Below are positions 1-8,405 of a stretch of 64,000 nucleotides of DNA, piece by piece. Under the pieces are notes generated by a model that did no database searches, was not told the origin of the DNA, and was given only the letters and a program-made list of their open reading frames with translations. Within the stretch, counting starts at the first letter, position 1; the number at the start of each line of letters is the position of its first letter. Origin of the DNA: Persicimonas caeni (GTDB taxonomy: Bacteria > Myxococcota_A > Bradymonadia > Bradymonadales > Bradymonadaceae). The DNA lies in NCBI RefSeq assembly GCF_006517175.1, contig NZ_CP041186.1, positions 7,033,074 to 7,097,073 on the forward strand, written 5' to 3'. Both the position numbers and the translations under genes were made by a program.

Positions 1-90
1 TAGACCTTTGTCGAGCGACTTCGCTTCTGGCGCAAATTCGGGCAGGTGGTCTGGCCGGGGCCGAGCCACTAAGGTGGCCGAGTGTGCTTC

Positions 91-117
91 TTGACACACG
101 CCCCACAGACGCATAAC
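91..117 (+). promoter_or_regulatory. Candidate sigma-70 promoter of bioB
   Basis: A perfect TTGACA hexamer (91-96) is followed after 15 bases by CATAAC (112-117), which matches four of six -10 bases. It lies 56 bases before the bioB start. The spacing is shorter than optimal. A similar TTGACA plus ATAAC pair precedes hisZ. No BirA or BioR operator palindrome was recognised. Confidence 0.4.
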
Positions 118-172
118 TAAGCAGGCACTAACATAGACGCCGGACGAGCAACGAGCAGGCGAGGAAGAGACA

Positions 173-1183
173 ATGATGGATTGGAACGCACTGGCTGAAC
201 GAGTATTGGACGGTAAACCGATCACTCGCGACGAAGCCCTCGAGATTGTTAACGCGCCCGACGACGAGTTGCTGGCGATTCTGCATGCCGCCTTCAAGGT
301 GCGCTCGCACCATCACGGCCGCAAGGTGCGCGTGCACGTCCTCCAGAACGCCAAGAGCGGCGTGTGCCCCGAAGACTGCAAGTTCTGCAGTCAGTCGCTC
401 AAGTACAACACCGGCGTCGAGCGCTACAAGATGCAGGAGGTCGACGAGCTCGTCGAAGGCGCCAAGGCCGCCTACGAAAAGGGTGCGGTCACCTATTGTA
501 TGGTCACCGCGACCCGCGGGCCGAATAACCGCGAGCTCGAGACCATCTGCGAGGCGAGCCGGCGCATCAAAGAGAAGTATCCGGTCAACATCTGCGCCTC
601 GTTGGGCATCCTCAAAGAGGGGCAGGCCGAGAAGCTTCGCGAGGCCGGCGTCGACCGGTACAACCACAACCTCGAGACCTCGTGCAACAACTTCGAGAAC
701 GTGGTGAGCACCCACAGCTTCCAGGACCGCCTCAACACCGTCAAGATGGCCAAGGCCGCGGGCATGGAAGCGTGCTGCGGGGGCATCATCGGCATGGGCG
801 AGACCACCGATGACTGGGTCGACCTGGCGTTTACGCTGCGTGAGATCCGCGTCGAGTCGGTGCCGCTCAACTTCCTCAACCCGCGCCCGGGCACGCCCCT
901 GGGCGACCAGGTCGACGAAGACGCCGAGTCCGGCAAGGGCGGCCAAGTCCGCCCGCAAGAGTGCCTCAAGGCGCTGGCAATGTTCCGCTTCGTCCACCCG
1001 GACGTCGACGTGCGCGTGGCCGGCGGCCGCGAGGTCGTGCTCGACCACATGCAGCCCCTGGCGCTCTACGCGGCGAACTCGCTGTTCACCGAGGGCTACC
1101 TGACCACCGGCGGGCAGGGGACGTCGAAAGACTACGACATGATTACGCAGGCTGGGTTCGAGCCGGAAGTTGTCGAGGCGTAA
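173..1183 (+). CDS. bioB: Biotin synthase BioB (radical SAM)
   Basis: Catalyses the last step of biotin synthesis, inserting sulfur into dethiobiotin with S-adenosylmethionine and iron-sulfur clusters in the cytosol. The radical-SAM cluster motif CPEDCKFC is visible with C65, C69 and C72, and the flanking residues are typical of BioB. At 336 residues it has the normal family length. The start is an ATG, with a second ATG immediately after it, preceded by the purine-rich AGGAAGAG. It is the first gene of a bioB-bioA-bioD-bioF run on the same strand. A gap of 90 bases separates it from bioA, so bioA may also have its own expression signals. Confidence 0.97.
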   Translation: MMDWNALAERVLDGKPITRDEALEIVNAPDDELLAILHAAFKVRSHHHGRKVRVHVLQNAKSGVCPEDCKFCSQSLKYNTGVERYKMQEVDELVEGAKAAYEKGAVTYCMVTATRGPNNRELETICEASRRIKEKYPVNICASLGILKEGQAEKLREAGVDRYNHNLETSCNNFENVVSTHSFQDRLNTVKMAKAAGMEACCGGIIGMGETTDDWVDLAFTLREIRVESVPLNFLNPRPGTPLGDQVDEDAESGKGGQVRPQECLKALAMFRFVHPDVDVRVAGGREVVLDHMQPLALYAANSLFTEGYLTTGGQGTSKDYDMITQAGFEPEVVEA

Positions 1184-1202
1184 GATACGGGCGATTGCCC
1201 AG

Positions 1203-1227
1203 CAGCTTAACGGCGTAACAGCTTAAC
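1203..1227 (+). repeat. Direct repeat in the bioB-bioA gap
   Basis: The nonamer CAGCTTAAC occurs twice (1203-1211 and 1219-1227) with a 16-base period. It is followed by a duplicated GCGCGGTCGC segment before bioA. This could be a protein-binding site, but nothing in the sequence proves a function. Confidence 0.4.
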
Positions 1228-1273
1228 TACGGGCGCGGTCGCTGGCGCGGTCGCGGTCACGGGATGGATTGCG

Positions 1274-2653
1274 ATGAGCGAGCAGAAGTACACGAAGGAA
1301 CAGCTCGAAGAGTGGGATGACAAGTACGTGTGGCATCCCTTTACGCCGCACTCGGTCTACCGCGACGAGGAGCCGGTGACCGTGGTGGCCGGTGAGGGCA
1401 ACTACCTTATCGACGCCGACGGCAATCGACTGCTCGACGGCGTCGCGTCCATCTGGTGCAACACCTTCGGGCATCGCCGCGCCGAAATCGACCAGGCCGT
1501 CAAAGACCAGATCGACCGCATCGCCCATGCCACCTTGCTGGGTAACGCCCAGGAGCAGTCGATCCTGTTGGCAAAGCGCCTCGTCGAGCTCGCCCCGGGC
1601 GACTTGAGCAAGGTCTTCTTCTCCGACAACGGCTCGACCGCCGTCGAGATCGCCGTCAAGATGGCGCTGCAGTGGTGGCAGCAGCGTGGCGCCGAGTCAG
1701 CTCGTAAGCGGCGCAAATTCCTGGGGCTCGCCAACGCCTACAACGGCGACACGATTGGCGCCGTCTCGTTGGGCGGCGTCGAGGTCTTTCACTCGCGCTT
1801 TCGTCCCTTATTGTTCGACGTGGTCCGCGCGCCGTCGCCGTACGTTTACCGGCGCCCCGAAGGGCAGACCGAAGCCGAGGCCCAGCAGGCCTTCGTCGAA
1901 GAATTCGACCGCGTCTTCCTCGAGAACGCCGACGAATTGTGCGCGGTGGTCATCGAGCCGGGGATGCAGGGCGCCGGCGGCATGATCACCTATCCCGACG
2001 GTTTCTTGAAGCACGCCCGCGAGCTCACCCGGGAGCACGACGTGCTGCTGATCCTCGACGAAGTCGCCATGGGGATGGGTCGCTCGGGCAAGATGTTCGC
2101 CTGTGAGCGCGAGGGCGTCGTGCCCGACTTTTTGTGCATCGCCAAAGGCTTGACCGGCGGCTACCTGCCGGTGTCGGCGACCATCACCAACGACCGCATC
2201 TACAAAGGGTTCTTGGCCCCGCCCGAAGAGGGCAAGACCTTCTTCCACGGCCACACCTATACCGGCAACGCGCTGGGCTGCGCCGCGGCGAACGCCACGC
2301 TCGATATCTTCGAGAATGACAACGTCCTCGACACGTTGCCCGGCAAAATCGACAAACTGCGCGCCGAACTCGAGACACTCTGGGACCTCGATTGGGTCGG
2401 CGATATCCGCCAATACGGGCTCGCCGTAGGCATCGAGTTGGTGCGCGACCGCGACACCAAAGAGGCGTTCGACGCCAAAGACCGAGTCGGCATGAAGATT
2501 TGCCGCGAGGCACGTGACAAGGGCGTCTTCTTGCGCCCGCTGGGTGATATCATCACCATGATGCCGCCGCTTTCGATCACCGACGAGGAGATCGAAACGC
2601 TGGTGGACGCGGTACGCCACGGCATCGAGATCGTTCTTCCTTCTTACGAGTAA
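1274..2653 (+). CDS. bioA: Adenosylmethionine-8-amino-7-oxononanoate aminotransferase BioA
   Basis: PLP-dependent class III aminotransferase that makes 7,8-diaminononanoate from 8-amino-7-oxononanoate, using SAM as amino donor. Visible hallmarks are HPFTPH near the N-terminus, the LDEVAMGMGRSG segment with the PLP-nitrogen aspartate (D262), and the Schiff-base lysine in CIAKGLTGG (K291). The length of 459 residues is slightly above the E. coli enzyme. The ATG lies 7 bases after GGGATGG. It sits between bioB and bioD on the same strand, fitting a biotin operon. Confidence 0.96.
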   Translation: MSEQKYTKEQLEEWDDKYVWHPFTPHSVYRDEEPVTVVAGEGNYLIDADGNRLLDGVASIWCNTFGHRRAEIDQAVKDQIDRIAHATLLGNAQEQSILLAKRLVELAPGDLSKVFFSDNGSTAVEIAVKMALQWWQQRGAESARKRRKFLGLANAYNGDTIGAVSLGGVEVFHSRFRPLLFDVVRAPSPYVYRRPEGQTEAEAQQAFVEEFDRVFLENADELCAVVIEPGMQGAGGMITYPDGFLKHARELTREHDVLLILDEVAMGMGRSGKMFACEREGVVPDFLCIAKGLTGGYLPVSATITNDRIYKGFLAPPEEGKTFFHGHTYTGNALGCAAANATLDIFENDNVLDTLPGKIDKLRAELETLWDLDWVGDIRQYGLAVGIELVRDRDTKEAFDAKDRVGMKICREARDKGVFLRPLGDIITMMPPLSITDEEIETLVDAVRHGIEIVLPSYE

Positions 2654-2673
2654 TCGCAGGCCTACGGGTAGTC

Positions 2674-3351
2674 ATGGCTTCGAATATCGTCGTCGTTACG
2701 GGGACTGATACCGAAATTGGCAAGACGATGGTCACGGCCGGCATGGCCTGCGCGTTGCGCGAGCGCGGTGTCGACGTGGTAGCCATCAAGCCGGTCGAAT
2801 CGGGCACCGAGGTCGAGCCGAGTGCTGGAGAAGACGGCGTGACCTTGGCCGAGGCCGCCGGCCAGGCCGAGCCGACGCAGGCCTTGGTGCGCCTTCGCGA
2901 GCCACTCGCGCCGCCCGTGGCCGCCGATATCGACAGCGTCGAGCTCGACATGAATGCCTGGTGCGAAGAGATCCGCGAGCACGCCCGGAGCGCCGAGCTT
3001 GTGCTCGTCGAGGGCGCCGGCGGCTTGCTCTCCCCGCTCACGTGGACCGAAACCGCCCGCGACCTCGCCCGGGAACTCGAGGCCTCCGTACTGGTGGTCG
3101 CTTCGGACAAACTGGGCACGTTGAACCACACGATGCTCGTGCTCGAAGCGCTCGAAGCCGCCGAACTCCCGGTGTGCGGCGTTGTCTTTAGCGCGCCAGC
3201 AAGTGCCGACTCGTCGACCGGACGAAACGCGCAGACCCTGCGAGATTTCCTCGACTACGACCGCGTGGCCGAACTGCCGCGGGTCGCTGATTGGCGCGAG
3301 GCTGCCGAGCACCTGCGCGCCCCCTCCGAATGGCTGTTTCCCGCCGTCTGA
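2674..3351 (+). CDS. bioD: Dethiobiotin synthetase BioD
   Basis: ATP-dependent carboxylase that closes the ureido ring of dethiobiotin from diaminononanoate and CO2. The N-terminal P-loop GTDTEIGKT (residues 10-18), the KPVESG segment and EGAGGLLSP are typical of the family. Length is 225 residues, the usual size. It begins 20 bases after the bioA stop and ends 24 bases before bioF, consistent with co-transcription. Confidence 0.95.
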   Translation: MASNIVVVTGTDTEIGKTMVTAGMACALRERGVDVVAIKPVESGTEVEPSAGEDGVTLAEAAGQAEPTQALVRLREPLAPPVAADIDSVELDMNAWCEEIREHARSAELVLVEGAGGLLSPLTWTETARDLARELEASVLVVASDKLGTLNHTMLVLEALEAAELPVCGVVFSAPASADSSTGRNAQTLRDFLDYDRVAELPRVADWREAAEHLRAPSEWLFPAV

Positions 3352-3375
3352 TATCCACCTCCCGAGAGGTTTACA

Positions 3376-4524
3376 ATGAGCGTTTGGAACGAGTGGCTCG
3401 ACGCGTCGCTCGACAAGCTCGCCGAGCACGAGTTGTTGCGCACGCTCGACGCGGTGGAGCCTGTCGACGCGGTGCACGTGCGCGCCGACGGGCGCAGGCT
3501 TACCCTTTTCTCGAGCAACGATTACCTGGGACTCTCCGCTCACCCGAAGGTGCGCCAAGCTGCAGCCGATGCGGCCGAGCAGGGCGGTCTAGGACCGCGA
3601 GGCTCGGCGCTTGTGTGTGGCTATACCACCGCCCACGAGGCGCTCGAGCGCGAACTCGCCGAGCTCAAAGGCTGTGAGGCTGGACTGTTGTTCCCGACTG
3701 GGTTCGCGGCCAATTTGGCGGTGGTGTCGTCGCTCGGCGGTTCGGGCGTCGCCATCTTCAGCGATTCGCTCAACCACGCCTCGATCATCGACGGCTGCCG
3801 GCTGGCGCGTCGGCGCGGGGCGACACTCGAGGTCTACCCCCACGGCGACATGGCCGCGCTCGAAGAGATGTTGGCCAATAGCGAGGCGTCGCGAAAGCTC
3901 ATCGTGACCGACTCAGTCTTCAGCATGGACGGCGACCTCGCGCCGCTCGACCGCCTCGCCGAACTCAAGGCCGAGCACGACGCGTTGCTCGTCGTCGACG
4001 AAGCCCACGGCACGCTCGTCTTCGGCGAGCATGGCGGCGGCGTCGCCGAGCATTTCGGCGTCGAGGACGCCGTTGACGTGCACGTGGGCACGCTGAGCAA
4101 GGCGGTTGGAGCGCTCGGCGGCTTCGCGGCGACGTCCCAGAAGTTTCGACAGTGGATCTTCAACCGGGGCAGGGCGTTTGTCTTCTCGACCGCCCAGGCG
4201 GTTCCGGTGGTCGAGGCGGCGCGCGCGGCGATTCGCGTGGCCCGCGACGAGCCCGAGATTCGCCGCCGCCTCTGGGAGCGCATTGCCCAGTTGGGCGACA
4301 GACTCGGGCGCGAGTTGACCAGCCCCATCGTGCCGATCGTGCTCGGCGACGAGGCGCGCGCGCTCGCTGCCAGCGACCATCTTCTTGACGAAGGCTTCCA
4401 CGTGATTGCAATACGTCCACCGACAGTTCCGCCTGGTACCAGCCGACTGCGGGTGGCCCTCTCGGCGGCGCACGCCCCGGAGGACATCGATCGGCTCGCC
4501 GATACCCTCGAGGCAATCACATGA
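3376..4524 (+). CDS. bioF: 8-amino-7-oxononanoate synthase BioF
   Basis: PLP enzyme of the alpha-oxoamine synthase family that condenses L-alanine with a pimeloyl thioester. SSNDYLGL near the N-terminus, VVDEAHGTL, and the Schiff-base lysine in TLSKAVGALGG (K242) are all present. The length of 382 residues is normal. GAGAGG lies 8 bases before the ATG. The stop codon overlaps the mscL start (ATGA), so the two genes are probably translationally coupled. Because acetyl-CoA-type synthases share these motifs, the biotin role rests mainly on the bioBAD context, which is strong. Confidence 0.94.
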   Translation: MSVWNEWLDASLDKLAEHELLRTLDAVEPVDAVHVRADGRRLTLFSSNDYLGLSAHPKVRQAAADAAEQGGLGPRGSALVCGYTTAHEALERELAELKGCEAGLLFPTGFAANLAVVSSLGGSGVAIFSDSLNHASIIDGCRLARRRGATLEVYPHGDMAALEEMLANSEASRKLIVTDSVFSMDGDLAPLDRLAELKAEHDALLVVDEAHGTLVFGEHGGGVAEHFGVEDAVDVHVGTLSKAVGALGGFAATSQKFRQWIFNRGRAFVFSTAQAVPVVEAARAAIRVARDEPEIRRRLWERIAQLGDRLGRELTSPIVPIVLGDEARALAASDHLLDEGFHVIAIRPPTVPPGTSRLRVALSAAHAPEDIDRLADTLEAIT

Positions 4525-5015
4525 GTAGTACCTTCGAAGAGTTCAAGAAGTTCGCCAAGCGCGGCAATATCGTCGACATGTCCGTCGGTGTTGTCATCGG
4601 CGTGGCCTTCGGCGCGATCACCAAGTCGCTGGTCGACGACGTGATCATGCCGCCCATCGGCCTGCTCACCGGCGGCGTCGACTTCTCGGAGCTCTTCTGG
4701 GTGATTCAACAAGGCGAGCCGGTCGGCCCCTATGCGACCATCGCCGCGGCCAAGGCGGCCGGCGCGGTCACGGTCAATTACGGCAACTTCGTCAATACGA
4801 TCATCAACTTCGTGATCATCGCCCTGGCGATGTTTTTCGTGGTGCGCTCGTACAAGCGCTTGACCGAGCGGCAGGAGGACAAGCCCGAAGACGCGCCCAA
4901 GGCGCCGGTCGACAAGGAGTGTCCGTATTGTTTCGAGGATATTCCGTTTCAGGCGGTGCGGTGTCCGAAGTGCACGTCTCACCTCGACGCAAGTGTCGAA
5001 GGCCCTGCAGAGTAG
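4521..5015 (+). CDS. mscL: Large-conductance mechanosensitive channel MscL with C-terminal zinc ribbon
   Basis: Homopentameric inner-membrane tension valve that releases solutes on hypo-osmotic shock. The N-terminal amphipathic helix and TM1 (FAKRGNIVDMSVGVVIG), the periplasmic loop and TM2 (residues about 88-110) are clear. After the usual C-terminal helix it carries CxxC-x10-CxxC (C134, C137, C148, C151), a predicted zinc ribbon, giving 164 residues against roughly 130-150 for classical MscL. The start codon overlaps the bioF stop, placing the gene at the end of the biotin operon. There is no obvious metabolic link. Confidence 0.93.
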   Translation: MSSTFEEFKKFAKRGNIVDMSVGVVIGVAFGAITKSLVDDVIMPPIGLLTGGVDFSELFWVIQQGEPVGPYATIAAAKAAGAVTVNYGNFVNTIINFVIIALAMFFVVRSYKRLTERQEDKPEDAPKAPVDKECPYCFEDIPFQAVRCPKCTSHLDASVEGPAE

Positions 5016-5039
5016 CAACGCCTGCTATTAGGCGTTGCT
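5014..5039 (+). terminator. Hairpin at the end of the bio-mscL operon
   Basis: A perfect 10-bp stem, AGCAACGCCT paired with AGGCGTTGCT around a 6-base loop, begins inside the mscL stop codon. It lacks a long T tract, so it may be a weak or Rho-assisted terminator, or a 3' end stabiliser. The rest of the 5040-5226 gap holds only a short GATGCC/GGCATC hairpin. Confidence 0.6.
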
Positions 5040-5226
5040 TGCCTGAAAGACCTCCGGTTTAAGTAACTACACGAAGATTCTGTCGGTCATCTCGGCGGCT
5101 CTCGACGCCAATCACTGCGTCGCCATCCCTCGACGATGCCGCTGGCATCGCCTGCGGGCTGTCTCCTTGTGCTTGCCGCCGATTGCTCGCCGAGCTTTCC
5201 CGCACAATCTCCGTGCAGTTACTTGG

Positions 5227-6408
5227 TCAACGCTTATACAATGTCACCACCGCAGCACCACCCAATCCCAGGTTATGCTGCAGCGCGACTTCGGCGTCGT
5301 CGACCTGACGGTCGTCGGCGAGTCCGCGAAGCTGCCAGTTGAGCTCGGCGCATTGCGCCAGGCCGGTGGCGCCCAGCGGGTGGCCCTTGGAGATGAGCCC
5401 GCCCGAGGGGTTGACGACCCATTTGCCGCCGTAGGTGACGTCGCCTGCGTCGATGAGCTCGCCTGCCTTTCCTTCCTCGCATAGCCCCAGGCCCTCGTAG
5501 GTGATGAGCTCGTTGGCCGAGAAGCAGTCGTGCAGCTCGATGACGTCGACGTCGTCAGCGCTCAGGCCGCTGGCCTCGTAGACCTGTTGGGCGGCCAGGC
5601 GAGTCATGTCGGCGCCGACGAGCTTGATGGCGCTGTCGCCGAAGGTGTCCGGGGTGTCGGTGACCATCGACATGGCCGCGATTTCGATCGCCTGGTCCTC
5701 GAGGCCGTGCTCCTTGACGAAATCTTCGCTGACCACGACTGCGGCGGCCGCGCCGTCGGAGGTCGGGCAGCACTGCAGCATGGTGAGCGGTTCGTGGATC
5801 ATGCGCGACTCCAGGATCTCTTCGAGCGAGTACTCGTCCTGGAATTGCGAGCGCGGGTTTTTGGTCGAGTGCAGGTGGTTTTTGTGGGCGATCTTGGCGA
5901 TCTGCTCGGCCGTGGTGCCGTACTTCTCCATGTGCTCGCGGCCGGCGTTCCCGAAGATCTGCGGGGCAGGGGGCGCCTTGGCGAAGCCGCGCTGCTCGGC
6001 CATCGTCTCGAAGTGGCGGCCCAGCGGGTTGAAGCGGCCCTTGCCGCTGGTGTCGAGCGAGCCCTTGGCCATCTGCTCGAAGCCCAGCGCCAGCACGCAG
6101 TCGGCGATGCCGCCCTCGACGAGCTGCTTGGCCATGAACAGGGCCGTCGAGCCGGTCGAGCAGTTGTTGTTGACGTTGTAAATCGGCACGCCCGTCAGGC
6201 CTAGCCGATACGCGGCCGCCTGGCCGGAGGTCGACTCGCCGTACACATAGCCGGCGAAGACCTGCTCGATCTCCTCGTAGCTCACACCGGCGTCCTCGAG
6301 AGCCTGCTTTCCGGCCTCTTCGGCCATGTCCGGGTAATCCCAGTCGCGGGCACCGGGCTTCTCGAACTTGGTCATGCCAACGCCTACGACGTACACTTTG
6401 CGGCTCAT
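5227..6408 (-). CDS. SCP2-type thiolase (acetyl-CoA acetyltransferase-like)
   Basis: Predicted thiolase of the SCPx/lipid-transfer type, acting in acyl-CoA chain shortening or condensation in the cytosol. The nucleophilic cysteine lies in [11 protein letters not shown] (C83), with HDCFSANE and the C-terminal [14 protein letters not shown] completing the active site. There are 393 residues with no SCP2 sterol-carrier domain attached. It is monocistronic here, convergent with mscL and divergent from the lipoprotein gene at 6549. The exact substrate cannot be read from sequence. Confidence 0.9.
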   Translation of the reverse strand: MSRKVYVVGVGMTKFEKPGARDWDYPDMAEEAGKQALEDAGVSYEEIEQVFAGYVYGESTSGQAAAYRLGLTGVPIYNVNNNCSTGSTALFMAKQLVEGGIADCVLALGFEQMAKGSLDTSGKGRFNPLGRHFETMAEQRGFAKAPPAPQIFGNAGREHMEKYGTTAEQIAKIAHKNHLHSTKNPRSQFQDEYSLEEILESRMIHEPLTMLQCCPTSDGAAAAVVVSEDFVKEHGLEDQAIEIAAMSMVTDTPDTFGDSAIKLVGADMTRLAAQQVYEASGLSADDVDVIELHDCFSANELITYEGLGLCEEGKAGELIDAGDVTYGGKWVVNPSGGLISKGHPLGATGLAQCAELNWQLRGLADDRQVDDAEVALQHNLGLGGAAVVTLYKR

Positions 6409-6548
6409 ATCGACTCCTGTGGGGAAAATTGGGCGCGTTGAATCGTGATTCAGTTTTCGTGTGGGAGTTTAGCGGAAGCTACCCTTGCAGCAAAGGCGCC
6501 GAATCCACAACAATCTTCGGGTACAACTATCATCCATCGAGGTAGATC

Positions 6549-7451
6549 ATGGTCGTTCAACACACGCTGCGAGTACTCGCCTGTTTTCTGGTCGCGACGT
6601 CGGTCGCCTGCTCGAAGCCCGAGCCGAAGCCCGACGAGACCCGAGAGACCCGAGAGACCAACGAGACGCAGGAGACGCAGGAGACGCAGGAGGCGCAGGA
6701 GACTGCAGAAACGGAGCAGGCCCAGGAACAGGCCGCCACGCCGCCCACCAGCGGCGAGTATGCGTGCGCCGACGCACCGCCCTCGATGGACGACGTGGAA
6801 GTCGAGGCGCCCTCGGCCGAAAAACTCGCCGCGCCCGCACCCGAGCTTCGCTTCGAGCTGCCCGAGGCGCTCGAGGGCCTCGAGCCGCCCGACGAAGCCA
6901 AGCAACCCATCGAGACGACGTGGTGCGAAAAGGCGCAGGGCGCGAGCCAGACCGAGGCGCTTCTGACCGACGGGCGCGCGTTCACCAAGTGTTGCACCGC
7001 CGAGCCGAAGGGCGCCGACTTCCAGGTGGGCTGCATGATGGCGCGGGGCTGCAGCCTCGAGCTGCCGAATACGACCGGCAAGCGCGCAATCTCGACGGCC
7101 GACGAGCTCGCCGAGGCCGTCGCGCCGGTCGACTCGGTGGCCGAGGCGATCGGACTCGTCGCCGTGCACGACCAGAATGTGTGGGTGCCTTACGGTCCGG
7201 ACGCCGACAAGCTCGTGGCCGACACGAACCGGTGGTTTGGGTGGTATCCGCTGCAGGAGGGGCCGGTGAAGGTCGAAGCCGAAGAGCACGCCTGGGGTTA
7301 CGTGCTTCGCGTTCCGGCGTATGCGCAGTGTGGATGCAGCCACCACCTCTACAAGGTCGCCTACCGCGTGACGAAGGATGGGACGGTGTGTCGACTCGGC
7401 GAGAAGCCGAAGGTGGTGGCCTATGCGCAGAAGAATATCTGCATCGATTGA
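6549..7451 (+). CDS. Lipoprotein with ETQ repeat linker, function unknown
   Basis: Predicted exported lipoprotein. A hydrophobic signal ends in the lipobox VATSVAC (C21), followed by a Lys/Pro/Glu linker and about eight Glu-Thr-Arg/Gln triplets encoded by a 9-bp tandem repeat. The C-terminal two thirds contain many paired cysteines (WCEK, KCC, GCMMARGC, QCGC), suggesting a disulfide-bonded periplasmic or surface domain. I do not recognise the family. It stands alone between divergent and convergent neighbours. Confidence 0.75.
   Translation: MVVQHTLRVLACFLVATSVACSKPEPKPDETRETRETNETQETQETQEAQETAETEQAQEQAATPPTSGEYACADAPPSMDDVEVEAPSAEKLAAPAPELRFELPEALEGLEPPDEAKQPIETTWCEKAQGASQTEALLTDGRAFTKCCTAEPKGADFQVGCMMARGCSLELPNTTGKRAISTADELAEAVAPVDSVAEAIGLVAVHDQNVWVPYGPDADKLVADTNRWFGWYPLQEGPVKVEAEEHAWGYVLRVPAYAQCGCSHHLYKVAYRVTKDGTVCRLGEKPKVVAYAQKNICID
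6637..6708 (+). repeat. 9-bp coding tandem repeat (GAGACSCRG-like)
   Basis: Eight consecutive 9-base units, from GAGACCCGA to GAGACGCAG and variants, encode a Glu-Thr-Arg/Gln linker just after the lipidated cysteine. Because the unit is a multiple of three, slippage would change linker length without frameshifting. Confidence 0.8.
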
Positions 7452-7619
7452 GTGCGTCAGTCGGTGCGGGAGCATCCCTGAGTCAGTCGCAACAGCCTTT
7501 GGAGGCCGGGCATCTTGCCCTGGTGGCAGGGCCGCACGTGCAACCAACCAGCCCTGGAAGCGCTGCCTCCAAACGCCGGCGACTTTTTAGGACGGAGCCA
7601 TCCTTGCACTCGCTGCGAT

Positions 7620-8303
7620 TTACGAGGCTTTTTCAGCGCCGACGATCTTTTTGAGCATCTCGACATCGATGCCCACCTGGGCGGCGGCTTTCTCGAAGTC
7701 GCCGCCGTTTTCGATCACGGCCTTCTCCATCTGTTCTTTGAGGCTGCCGCCCCCGCCGATGGCGCCGAGCGCCTGGGTCTTCTTCTGCTGGGAGGCCTGG
7801 ATATCCTTCTTTCCGGTGAGCGCTTGGTCCTGGAAGTTGCCCTCTTTGCGGTAGACGAAGACGGCGTCGCCGATGGCGATCTCGTCGCCGTCCTGCAGGC
7901 GGCGGGGCTGCTCGGGCTCGAGCTTCTCGCCGTTGAGCAGGGTGCCGTTCGAACTCCCCATGTCCTTGACCTTCACGCCCACCGGCGAGGCGTTGAACTG
8001 GGCGTGGACGCGCGAGGCGTTCTCGTCGCTGATCTGGATAAAGTTGCCGAGGCCGCGTCCGATGGTCACGGTGCGCTCGCCCAGGTGGAAATTCTGTCCG
8101 GCGACCGACTCGGACTGGCCGACGAGCCAGTTGACCTTGCTCGCTCGACTCGCCCGAGGCGGCCGGTTGCCCGCGCGGTTAGCCGTCGCCGGGCCCTTGT
8201 CCCACGATTGGCCCGAGTCATCCGATTTGCCGCGCAAAAAGACGATGACGAACGCGACGGCCACCACGGCCAATACGGCCACCAAGACGATTCCAATATC
8301 CAT
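7620..8303 (-). CDS. Membrane-anchored FHA domain protein
   Basis: Phosphothreonine-binding signalling protein. An N-terminal membrane segment (residues about 4-23) is followed by a basic linker and one FHA domain with the hallmarks IGRG, SRVHAQF and SSNGTLLNG. The C-terminus carries a short helical region. I chose the internal ATG at 8303 because GAAGGA sits 9 bases upstream and the membrane segment starts directly there; upstream codons look non-coding. It lies downstream of the first Bat-type operon on the same strand, and may read phosphorylation by kinases such as the one at 32519. Confidence 0.85.
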   Translation of the reverse strand: MDIGIVLVAVLAVVAVAFVIVFLRGKSDDSGQSWDKGPATANRAGNRPPRASRASKVNWLVGQSESVAGQNFHLGERTVTIGRGLGNFIQISDENASRVHAQFNASPVGVKVKDMGSSNGTLLNGEKLEPEQPRRLQDGDEIAIGDAVFVYRKEGNFQDQALTGKKDIQASQQKKTQALGAIGGGGSLKEQMEKAVIENGGDFEKAAAQVGIDVEMLKKIVGAEKAS

Positions 8304-8405
8304 TGCCTGATATCCTTCGAGGCTCGAGCCAAACTTCATTTTCGAAAAAGCGCGGCCATCGTAGCGCCAATGCGCGGCCGAGGGCAACTTTTTAGTCGCG
8401 CTCGC

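Noticed and set aside
1-69. Possible divergent gene start (GTG at 69, minus) or end of a plus-strand gene
   Set aside because: All short reads are open for only 23 codons, and no ribosome site is seen; one plus frame even has a stop at position 1.
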